6,054 bases of DNA from a bacterium (lineage in GTDB: Bacteria; DRYD01; JALUEN01): the NCBI GenBank assembly GCA_027052755.1, contig JALUEN010000025.1, positions 1 to 6,054 on the forward strand. Reading direction: 5' to 3'. The notes under the pieces were generated by a model. It saw only the letters and a program-made list of their open reading frames with translations, had not been told where the DNA came from and did not search any database. Each line of letters opens with the position of its first letter. Position 1 is the stretch's first letter. Shown piece after piece: positions 1 through 5,874 of this stretch. A program made the position numbers and the translations under genes.

Positions 1-551
1 GGCTTAAGGTTAAGCTCTCTCAATGCCTCCTCAGCGTTCATTACCTGACCATTGAATCTAACCTTCCCAAAACCTATTATTGATAGAGCTATGTGAGCTA
101 ATGGTATCAAATCACCGCTAGCACCAACGGATCCAAACTTAGGGACTAGAGGGACAACCCCTTCATTGAAGAGCCTTATCATGAACTCTAGTAACTCTAG
201 TGAGACTCCGCTATAGCCCATAGCTAGGGAGTGTATCCTAGCTACCTGAGCCATCCTAGTTATCAGAGGTGGTACCTCAGGACCAGAGCCAGCTGCGTGG
301 CTAAGTATCAATCTAACCTGAAGTTCTGAGAGCTGGCTGCTATCTACTCTAGTCTTAGCGTTATCACCGAAACCAGTGTTCACACCGTAGATAAGCTCCC
401 TTTTAGATAACTCATTTAGCTCCTCATAGCTCCGTCTGACTCTCTCTCTCGCATCAGTTGATAAGCTTAAGATCCCGCTCTCAGCAATTCTTGGGAGATC
501 ATCAACTCTAAGTTTAACTCCTGCGCCTAAGTGGTGCAGGGATTTCCCCAT
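1..551 (-). CDS. hutH: Histidine ammonia-lyase, N-terminal part (cut by window edge)
   Basis: This is the N-terminal 183 residues of an MIO-type ammonia-lyase; the rest lies beyond base 1. The family removes ammonia from histidine to give urocanate, the first step of histidine breakdown in the cytoplasm. I see the signature YGVNTGFG at residues 55-62, where the Tyr matches the catalytic Tyr of HutH. I also see GSVGASGDLIPLAH at 140-153, whose Ala144-Ser145-Gly146 triad cyclises into the MIO cofactor. The pair Ser84-His85 in LILSHAAG is typical of histidine lyases, whereas phenylalanine and tyrosine lyases carry other residues there, so histidine is the likely substrate. Positions match those of known HutH within about two residues, so the N-terminus looks full length. 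The ATG at 551 is chosen because AAGGGGG lies 7 bases upstream. The gap to the preceding gene is 32 bases, suggesting co-transcription. Arginine is coded by AGA/AGG in 13 of 14 cases. No other hut gene is visible. Confidence 0.93.
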   Translation of the reverse strand, partial: MGKSLHHLGAGVKLRVDDLPRIAESGILSLSTDARERVRRSYEELNELSKRELIYGVNTGFGDNAKTRVDSSQLSELQVRLILSHAAGSGPEVPPLITRMAQVARIHSLAMGYSGVSLELLEFMIRLFNEGVVPLVPKFGSVGASGDLIPLAHIALSIIGFGKVRFNGQVMNAEEALRELNLK

Positions 552-583
552 ATATTTTCCCCCTTTTCGTGGAGTTTAAGGGC

Positions 584-1141
584 TTAGGAGTATATATCAA
601 ATAGCCAATCAGGTGGAGGTGGCTCCTCCTCTTGGCGCTTCTTAGCCTCTACCACTTCCCTAAGCCAGAGGATGTAATCCCAGATCCTGTTCTCCGCTGA
701 TTTTAGCTCTTTTATGAGAAGTTCAACGAAAGCTCTCTCCATCTCTGGAGGAAGCTCCTGGTTTCCCCTTTGCTGACGTTCCATGAGGTATGCCCTAGCT
801 ATCCTATCGGTTGTCAGCTCAAAGTTCAGCTTCATTAAATTGAAGAATAGACTTCCACCCATATAAGGCGCTAGAAAATCAAAGGGTTCCTTGAGAAGTT
901 GTATAAGGGTAACAAAATCAGGTACCTCCTCTAAGTTAGTAACTCCTCCTGAAGTTCCCTGAACTCCTTGAGTGCTAGATTGAGGAGCAGGCTGAGAATT
1001 ATCAATATACGTCGTTGAGGCTACGCTGTTCTCCCCAGAGGTATCAGCAGTAGCTGTAGCTCCCCAGTCCTCACCCCAGTCAAGCCATTCTTCCTCTTCT
1101 AACTCCTTACCCCTGGGCTCTTCATTCCACCACTCAGCCAT
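584..1141 (-). CDS. Acidic, tryptophan-rich protein of unknown function (185 aa)
   Basis: I do not recognise this family. The protein has three parts. Residues 1-27 are very acidic and aromatic, with WWNEEP and EEEEWLDWGEDWG. Residues 28-70 are a Ser/Thr/Gln/Gly-rich stretch that looks disordered. Residues 73-168 are predicted mostly helical, with hydrophobic spacing (DFVTLIQLLKEPFDFLAPYM, then AFVELLIKELK and WDYILWLREVVEAKK). The tail carries EEEPPPPDWLFDIYS, so acidic-aromatic motifs occur at both ends. There is no signal peptide, membrane segment or cysteine, so it is probably cytoplasmic. The ATG at 1141 is supported by AGAGGTG 7 bases upstream. It lies 67 bases after the pilin-like gene and 32 bases before hutH. 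A partner or scaffold role is possible from the layout, but nothing in the sequence proves one. The good ribosome site and folded-looking core make a real gene likely. Confidence 0.8.
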   Translation of the reverse strand: MAEWWNEEPRGKELEEEEWLDWGEDWGATATADTSGENSVASTTYIDNSQPAPQSSTQGVQGTSGGVTNLEEVPDFVTLIQLLKEPFDFLAPYMGGSLFFNLMKLNFELTTDRIARAYLMERQQRGNQELPPEMERAFVELLIKELKSAENRIWDYILWLREVVEAKKRQEEEPPPPDWLFDIYS

Positions 1142-1182
1142 ATCCTAACACCTCTAAGGTTATTATTCTCCAGCTAATTTTC

Positions 1183-1215
1183 AAAAACCCCTATAGCTGA
1201 AGCTACACCTATGGG
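1183..1215 (-). terminator. Weak terminator-like hairpin at the end of the pilin-like gene
   Basis: On the minus strand, CCCATAG (1215-1209) can pair with CTATAGGG (1195-1188) with one bulged A, and GTTTTTG follows directly (five T at 1187-1183). A competing inner hairpin, TGTAGC-TTCA-GCTATA (1207-1192, one G-U pair), keeps the CCC/GGG base pairs. The outer arm includes the TAG stop codon at 1211-1209. The stem is short and the T-run has only five bases, so this is at best a partial terminator or an RNA-stabilising hairpin between the pilin-like gene and the two genes after it. Confidence 0.3.
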
Positions 1216-2192
1216 TAGTATATAGTCTTATAGCTCACCTGGTCAAAGAGATAGAGATAAGCTTGACTACTGCTAGAGCTTACTAAAATCCTCTCAAACT
1301 CTACTTGACCAGGGTTTAGCCCCTTAAGTGATATGTCAGGAGCTAAAACTATACCAAAAACTCGCCTCTTCTGAAAAACCCTAGGTTGGTCCTGAGAAGT
1401 AACAAACCTTATCGCCTCAAGCGGGAAGAGCTTACCTTTAGAGGTGATGAACATCACTGGTATATCATCAGTATCAGCTATATCTGGGAAGACGAAGAAC
1501 AAAATGATAGAAGGCAGGCCATAGTTCTCTCGGCCTAGGGGATCTGTAAGGGTCTTCACGCTAGAGTATAAACTATGTACTACTCCCTCCGAGGCAACAG
1601 GATTACCGATTATCTGGAAAACAGAGGAGCCTCCTCCAGAAGCGGAGTAGTTAGCGTAAAGCCTCTCCACATTTACTCCATTAAAGCTAGAAGGAGGTAG
1701 TATTAAATCGTTAGGGTTCCTCAGACCGGGAACCTGATCGCTGTCAAAGAACAGGATTAAGTTATCCCTATAAGGTCTAGAAGAGAAGTAAGGATAGTCC
1801 TTGAGTAAGTATAGCTTCTCCAGAGTAGCAGTAACATTACCTCCATTTGCTATGCTCTGCACTCTAACTGCTAGTATAAAGGGGATCCTAGTCTGTGTTT
1901 TCAGATTATTCCACTCAGTGGATGAGAAGTTGTCAACAGTTACCGTTAAGTTCTGATCAGTGTTCACGTTAGTCCAAGCATGCACATCAGGTGTATTTGT
2001 CTTAGCCCTCTCCTTCAAGCTGTGTATTAGCTCAACTACGGAAGCCACCTGATAAACAGCTTTATTCATATCTATGTTCCTGGACACCATTGTGAAAACC
2101 ATAGCGAGGATTATACCTATGATAGCAACCACGACGATGATCTCCATCAGAGAAAACCCTTTTCTCCCCTGATCTCTCAGTAAACTTAACAA
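1209..2192 (-). CDS. Large prepilin-like protein with N-terminal cleavage/methylation motif
   Basis: The N-terminus is a textbook type IV prepilin or pseudopilin leader. A short basic leader ends in GRKG (residues 9-12), then FSLMEIIVVVAIIGIILAMVF (mature residue 1 is Phe13, and Glu17 is the conserved Glu+5). Prepilin peptidase would cut after Gly12 and methylate Phe13. The hydrophobic helix would anchor the subunit in the membrane before assembly into a pilus or type II secretion pseudopilus. The helix continues to about residue 60 (VASVVELIHSLKERAK). The remaining roughly 260 residues look beta-rich, with Ser/Gly patches (SASGGGSS, VSSSSSQAY) and no cysteine, so no disulfide-closed D-region. 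At about 315 mature residues it is much larger than a usual major pilin (about 120-160), so a minor pilin or tip protein is more likely. The start is TTG at 2192, with AAGGGGGG about 7 bases upstream. It follows the diguanylate cyclase by 23 bases. No pilus motor or peptidase gene is in the window. Confidence 0.88.
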   Translation of the reverse strand: MLSLLRDQGRKGFSLMEIIVVVAIIGIILAMVFTMVSRNIDMNKAVYQVASVVELIHSLKERAKTNTPDVHAWTNVNTDQNLTVTVDNFSSTEWNNLKTQTRIPFILAVRVQSIANGGNVTATLEKLYLLKDYPYFSSRPYRDNLILFFDSDQVPGLRNPNDLILPPSSFNGVNVERLYANYSASGGGSSVFQIIGNPVASEGVVHSLYSSVKTLTDPLGRENYGLPSIILFFVFPDIADTDDIPVMFITSKGKLFPLEAIRFVTSQDQPRVFQKRRVFGIVLAPDISLKGLNPGQVEFERILVSSSSSQAYLYLFDQVSYKTIYYP

Positions 2193-2215
2193 TTTCTATC
2201 CCCCCTTAAACAGAG

Positions 2216-3934
2216 TTAATCAGCCACTACCCTATTACGTCCACCTTTCTTAGCTTTATAAAGGTTCTGATCAGCTACGTTTATCAAGCTCTCCTTATCA
2301 GAGGCATCTATAGGATAGTTAGCTACCCCAATGGAAAAGGTAACCTTCACCTCATGTTGTGGCAGATTTACAACCTTATAACCCTCTCTAATCCTCTCGG
2401 CTATCTTAACTGCATCCTCCTTATTAGTATTAGGGAGAATTACAGCGAACTCGTCACCTCCATATCTACAAACGATATCACTTTCCCTTAGAGTTCCCTT
2501 CAAGAACTGAGCTATTCTCTGAAGAAGCTTATCCCCCTCCGGATGTCCATAGGTATCATTGAACCTCTTAAAGTGATCGGTATCTATCATCAAGAGGGAA
2601 AGAGTTCCTCCATATCTCTTAGCCCTAGCCACTTCATCTTTAAGCCTCTCTTGGAAGTACCTGTGAGTGTATAACCCGGTTAAACCGTCAGTGATAGCCA
2701 GGTCCCTACTTCTAGTGTACTCCTGGTAAAATGAGAAAACCAAGGAGAGCTCATAACTGATTAACTCCAGGAGTTCTAGATCCTCTTTATCATAAGCTTT
2801 CCTTAAGTTGTGCCCTAAGTAGATAGCTCCTATTATTGAGTTATTGAAGGATAGTGGTGCTACCATAGCTACTTTATCCTCAGTAAAGAGTGGATAGAAG
2901 AGCTTTTTCTCTCTAGATAGGATAACGCTATCGCTTCTCTCACGACATAATATGGGCTTAGCGGTTTTCACCGACTCCCCTACCACTGTCTCACCTAACT
3001 TTATCTTCATATTCCTAACTTTATAAGGGTACTGGCTTTTATAGTAAACAGGTTCTAATATCATCTTAACAGGGTCATATTGGAATATGACCAGGGTTTG
3101 ATAGCTGAAGAGCTTCATCAGCATGGTTGCCACCTGTGAGAAAGTCTCCTTTAAGTTCCAACGCTTCCCGAGGTTCTGGTAGAACTGGGTCAATATAGAG
3201 AGTCTCTCCTGAAGCTTGGAAACCTTTGACTTCAAGTTCTTTATCTGATCAATAGCTGTCCTCAGCTGAGAGTCGTATCTCCTGATAAGCTCCTTAAACT
3301 GCTCCAATTTAGAGATCAGTAGCCCAAAGCGTTTCTCTAAAAAGGTTCTAAACAAGTTCAGAACTATGAAGGAGAATATCAAGGTAGTAGCTATCATAGG
3401 TAGCGCTAACCAATGCTCTGAGAAGTTAAAGCCTCCACTATGGAATATGTAGAAGATAGCCATAGAGACGATAGGGATAGCCCACGTGATTGCCATGATA
3501 GAGATAAAAGAGTATTTATCCTTCAGTGAGATACCTATCTTAGAGGACTTATCTAGAAGTACGAAATATAGAGAGGATTGGATCAGAGCTATAGCTACCA
3601 AACTGAATCCATACGTTGCTAGGTTCCAGTTCAAGATATCTATTAACCTCAGGAGAATAGAGGCAACAATTAACGGCAGACCTCTCACCAAGATATTAAC
3701 CAGCTTCAATCTGACCGAAGCCCTGTAGTTCACTATAAAATCTTTAAGAATCGCTAGAATAGTCCAGAGAAAGATAGTACCTATAAAGTAGTCGTACTTA
3801 ATGAGAGGAGCTATAAATAAGACAGAGTAAACAGATAGGTTAAATAGTGCGAAACCTAACAGGTAGTTCTCTGTTAACTCAAAAACTAAAGTCAGTATTA
3901 TGAATAATACTCCCCATCCTACTGGTACACTCAG
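2216..3934 (-). CDS. Seven-helix membrane diguanylate cyclase with GAF and GGDEF domains (572 aa, CTG start)
   Basis: The enzyme is expected to make cyclic di-GMP from two GTP at the inner face of the membrane. From the CTG at 3934 I count about seven hydrophobic segments (roughly 4-18, 25-45, 49-66, 85-101, 108-127, 142-164 and 175-197). A likely coiled coil follows (204-252), then a GAF sensor domain (252-402, ending near YLGHNLRKAYDKEDLELLE), then GGDEF (about 410-572). The cyclase looks active: ITDGLTGLYTHRYF, MIDTDHFKRFND with metal-binding Asp451, an intact RYGGDEF (GGDEF at 492-496), and SIGVANYP. Arg483-Glu-Ser-Asp486 lies five residues before GGDEF, matching the inhibitory I-site, so product feedback is likely. 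The first conventional start is GTG at 3733, residue 68. I prefer CTG because the frame upstream is hydrophobic and open, has no ATG, GTG or TTG, and is preceded by a near-perfect ribosome site. Basic loops (64-85, 128-141) fit a cytoplasmic C-terminus. The ligand is unknown. Confidence 0.9.
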   Translation of the reverse strand: MSVPVGWGVLFIILTLVFELTENYLLGFALFNLSVYSVLFIAPLIKYDYFIGTIFLWTILAILKDFIVNYRASVRLKLVNILVRGLPLIVASILLRLIDILNWNLATYGFSLVAIALIQSSLYFVLLDKSSKIGISLKDKYSFISIMAITWAIPIVSMAIFYIFHSGGFNFSEHWLALPMIATTLIFSFIVLNLFRTFLEKRFGLLISKLEQFKELIRRYDSQLRTAIDQIKNLKSKVSKLQERLSILTQFYQNLGKRWNLKETFSQVATMLMKLFSYQTLVIFQYDPVKMILEPVYYKSQYPYKVRNMKIKLGETVVGESVKTAKPILCRERSDSVILSREKKLFYPLFTEDKVAMVAPLSFNNSIIGAIYLGHNLRKAYDKEDLELLELISYELSLVFSFYQEYTRSRDLAITDGLTGLYTHRYFQERLKDEVARAKRYGGTLSLLMIDTDHFKRFNDTYGHPEGDKLLQRIAQFLKGTLRESDIVCRYGGDEFAVILPNTNKEDAVKIAERIREGYKVVNLPQHEVKVTFSIGVANYPIDASDKESLINVADQNLYKAKKGGRNRVVAD

Positions 3935-3938
3935 GAGA

Positions 3939-3951
3939 GATCACCACCTTT
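3939..3951 (-). promoter_or_regulatory. Near-perfect extended Shine-Dalgarno sequence for the CTG-started cyclase gene
   Basis: The minus strand reads AAAGGTGGTGATC. This matches the ideal complement of the 16S rRNA 3' end (AAGGAGGTGATC) at all but one position (T for A). The GGTGG core ends 9 bases before the CTG at 3934-3932. The in-frame TGA stop that limits the open frame (3943-3941) lies inside this site. No ATG, GTG or TTG in the cyclase frame lies within reach, so the site decides in favour of the CTG start. Confidence 0.7.
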
Positions 3952-3972
3952 ATCAGAATATTTATCTATGTA

Positions 3973-5118
3973 TCAAAAGTTACTCTTCTCCCTTTCTATA
4001 AATATCTTCAGGGGATAATAGGAAGCTCCTTCGGGTAAAGTGAGAATAACCATTCTCTTTATAGAATTAGGTTTCAAAGTGATCCGTAAAACGTCCCTTT
4101 CCTGGTAAGCTGACATAGGCTCTCCAGACACCAGGTACCAGGTATCCTCATCAAGCTTAAACATCATGGAGAGCATAGCTTTTCCACCCCTGGGATTAGC
4201 AACTACTTTATAGGTAGAGATCTCTTTTCTATCATTTACTAGATTTATATAATAAAGGTATATCCCTGCGTACATACCTCTATAGCTCTCCTCAGAATCC
4301 CCTAACCCCCTCCAACCAGAGAATAGGAGTAGATCCTCTCCAAGATCGCCTATGTAAAACTCCGCTGAGGAATTCTCTGATAGTAGGTTGAGAGAGGAGA
4401 ATATGATTGGTCTCCAGGTTATCCCCCTCTGATGAGATAGCTCCATATCCTTTAGAGGGGATACTAAGAGATCTGAAGGAGTTGGCCTGTAATCTCTATC
4501 AACGAAACTTATGCTCAGAGTAAGCCTCCCCTTAGGCTGAACCAAGAGATATCCTGTAATAAGCTCCCCGTCCCTCACCTCCTCATCAACGAAGGTAATT
4601 ACCTTCTCAGAAGGCAAACTGCCAGAAAAAGTCTTGGGCCTTAGATCGTCTTGATACAGCTTTACCCCTTCAGAGCTTGCCCTCAGACTGTATAGAGCAA
4701 GGATCTGACTTAAAGCCACCTTATGACCTAACCTCATGAAGTTCTTTCCCTTTTGTAGGTATCGGAGAGCGATGTAGCCGACATCCTTCTCAGAGGGATT
4801 ATACAAGCTTAGGTTAAACCTCAAGGGTTTCCCAGCGCTGTTCAGATGATAGAAGTAGATAAGAGTAGTTCTATAAGGTAAGATCCATGCTCGCATCAAG
4901 GTGCCTTCTCTGAAAACTGTCTCAGGAGAGTTGCTCACTATTAAAGCTGAGGGGAAAAGAGGCTGAGCTCCTCTGACCTCAGCGACAATTTCAAAGCCTT
5001 TCCCTAAGTTGAGAAAGCTATGATTAGGAAAGCGGTAATTATCTGAAGCTTTCGTAGATAAGCTAGTTCCTATTAAAAGAACTAGTAATAGGAGTACCAC
5101 GTAAAAAAATCGGCTCAT
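3973..5118 (-). CDS. Exported protein of unknown function (381 aa)
   Basis: The N-terminus is a clear secretion signal: MSR, a hydrophobic core (residues 4-20, with a run of Leu/Val) and a polar end STKA, with likely cleavage after Ala24. No second membrane segment or lipobox is seen, so it is probably released or lies outside the membrane. The mature part (about 357 residues, no cysteine) looks beta-rich. Motif-like blocks are NSPETV (63-68), HLNSAGKPLRFNLSLYN (91-107), RLGHKVALSQIL (129-140), GMYAGIYLYYINLVNDRKE (281-299), NPRGGKAML (308-316) and LPEGASYYPLKIFIE (361-375). Together they remind me of exported hypothetical proteins of Bacillota that sometimes carry copper amine oxidase-like stalk domains. 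This is recognition from memory and no stalk domain is present here. The ATG at 5118 follows the deoC stop by 7 bases, with AAGAGAG ahead of it overlapping that stop, so translation may be coupled. The cyclase gene starts 38 bases after its end. Confidence 0.85.
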   Translation of the reverse strand: MSRFFYVVLLLLVLLIGTSLSTKASDNYRFPNHSFLNLGKGFEIVAEVRGAQPLFPSALIVSNSPETVFREGTLMRAWILPYRTTLIYFYHLNSAGKPLRFNLSLYNPSEKDVGYIALRYLQKGKNFMRLGHKVALSQILALYSLRASSEGVKLYQDDLRPKTFSGSLPSEKVITFVDEEVRDGELITGYLLVQPKGRLTLSISFVDRDYRPTPSDLLVSPLKDMELSHQRGITWRPIIFSSLNLLSENSSAEFYIGDLGEDLLLFSGWRGLGDSEESYRGMYAGIYLYYINLVNDRKEISTYKVVANPRGGKAMLSMMFKLDEDTWYLVSGEPMSAYQERDVLRITLKPNSIKRMVILTLPEGASYYPLKIFIEREKSNF

Positions 5119-5125
5119 AGCTCTC

Positions 5126-5842
5126 TTAAGCTTTAGAGCCTAGAAGCTCCTCAAGCTCCTCCATTATCTTAGCGCTGGAGCTTGCTCCTATCCTATCAGC
5201 TCCAGCTAGTATCATATCCAGAGCCGACTCCAAGGTTCTTATACCACCAGCTGCCTTAACCTTCAAGGTATCCCCAGCTGTCTCCCTGAGGAGTTTAACG
5301 TCGTGAACTGTAGCTCCACCAGGCCCGAAACCAGTAGAGGTCTTGACGTAATCCGCCCCTCCTGCCCTAACCGCGTCGGTAGCTAGTTTCTTCTCCTCAT
5401 CAGTTAACAGAGCGCACTCTATGATAACCTTGAGGACTTTATCACCGATAGCCTCCTTTATAGCCTTAATCTCATCTATAATTTTCTCATAATTGTTATC
5501 CTTTACCCAACCGATGTTTATTACCATATCAAGCTCAGTAGCGCCATCAGCTATAGCCTGGAGAGCTTCCGATATCTTAGCATAGGTAGATGTGGCTCCA
5601 AGTGGGAAACCGATCACCGTACAAACCTCTATTCCCGTTCCCTTAAGCTCCTCTGATGCCAACTTGACCCAAGATGGGTTCACACATACTGAGGCAAAGT
5701 TCCACTTCTTAGCCTCAGCTATTAGCTGTCTGATCTTCGCTTCGCCAGCTTCCGGTTTAAGCATAGTGTGGTCAAAGTACTTGGGGAACTCCTCCTTAGT
5801 TAATCCTAATTTTTCCCACTTCTCAAGCAGAGCGTTAGACAT
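5126..5842 (-). CDS. deoC: Deoxyribose-phosphate aldolase
   Basis: DeoC is a class I aldolase that splits 2-deoxyribose-5-phosphate into glyceraldehyde-3-phosphate and acetaldehyde, feeding DNA-derived sugar into central metabolism in the cytoplasm. The 238 residues are close to the usual length (about 220-250). The active site is complete: Lys167 in VKTSTGFGPGGAT forms the Schiff base, Lys196 in KVKAAGGIRT is the second lysine, and Asp105 in ELDMVINIG completes the triad. FDHTMLKP near the N-terminus, VCVNPSWV (52-59) and VCTVIGFPLG (73-82) are also typical. The ATG at 5842 is preceded by GGGAGGGAGAGGAG, a strong and unusually close purine-rich ribosome site. It follows hypF by 32 bases and precedes the exported protein by 7. 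No other nucleoside-catabolism gene is in the window, so its neighbours do not explain it. I see no missing residue or frameshift. Confidence 0.97.
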   Translation of the reverse strand: MSNALLEKWEKLGLTKEEFPKYFDHTMLKPEAGEAKIRQLIAEAKKWNFASVCVNPSWVKLASEELKGTGIEVCTVIGFPLGATSTYAKISEALQAIADGATELDMVINIGWVKDNNYEKIIDEIKAIKEAIGDKVLKVIIECALLTDEEKKLATDAVRAGGADYVKTSTGFGPGGATVHDVKLLRETAGDTLKVKAAGGIRTLESALDMILAGADRIGASSSAKIMEELEELLGSKA

Positions 5843-5852
5843 CTCCTCTCCC

Positions 5853-5868
5853 TCCCTTTCTTAAGGGA
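5853..5868 (-). promoter_or_regulatory. Small hairpin overlapping the deoC leader
   Basis: TCCCTT and AAGGGA form a perfect 6-base-pair inverted repeat around a 4-base loop (AAGA on the minus strand). It lies between the hypF stop (5875) and the deoC start (5842). Its downstream arm contains the first G-run of the purine-rich ribosome site, but GGGAGAGGAG stays free. No T-run follows, so it is not an intrinsic terminator. It could mildly tune deoC translation or protect the mRNA, or it may be chance. Confidence 0.3.
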
Positions 5869-5874
5869 TGATTT

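Noticed and set aside
1142..1182. Possible promoter before the acidic protein (TTGAAA and TAATAA)
   Set aside because: The spacing between the two elements is about 13 bases, too short for a sigma-70 type promoter, and the -10 match is poor.
3486..3728. Plus-strand open frame of 80 codons opposite the cyclase membrane region
   Set aside because: It lies wholly inside the confident cyclase gene on the other strand, shows no recognisable motif, and no good ribosome site was seen. It is an antisense shadow.
3733..3733. GTG at 3733 as the cyclase start
   Set aside because: The ribosome site ahead of it is weak, and using it would leave 201 bases of in-frame hydrophobic coding sequence and a near-perfect upstream Shine-Dalgarno site unexplained.
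3894..3948. Short overlapping frame starting at GTG within GGTGG, passing through an ATG near 3917
   Set aside because: It runs only about 22 codons before a stop and shows no protein-like pattern. It remains possible only as a leader peptide or as a sign of a sequencing frameshift.
5130..5165. Repeated AGCTCCTC words near the end of deoC
   Set aside because: They encode the EELEELL helix at the DeoC C-terminus and are explained by the protein sequence.
5592..5864. Plus-strand open frame of 90 codons opposite the start of deoC
   Set aside because: It is antisense to the strongly supported deoC coding sequence and has no domain signal, so it is a shadow frame.
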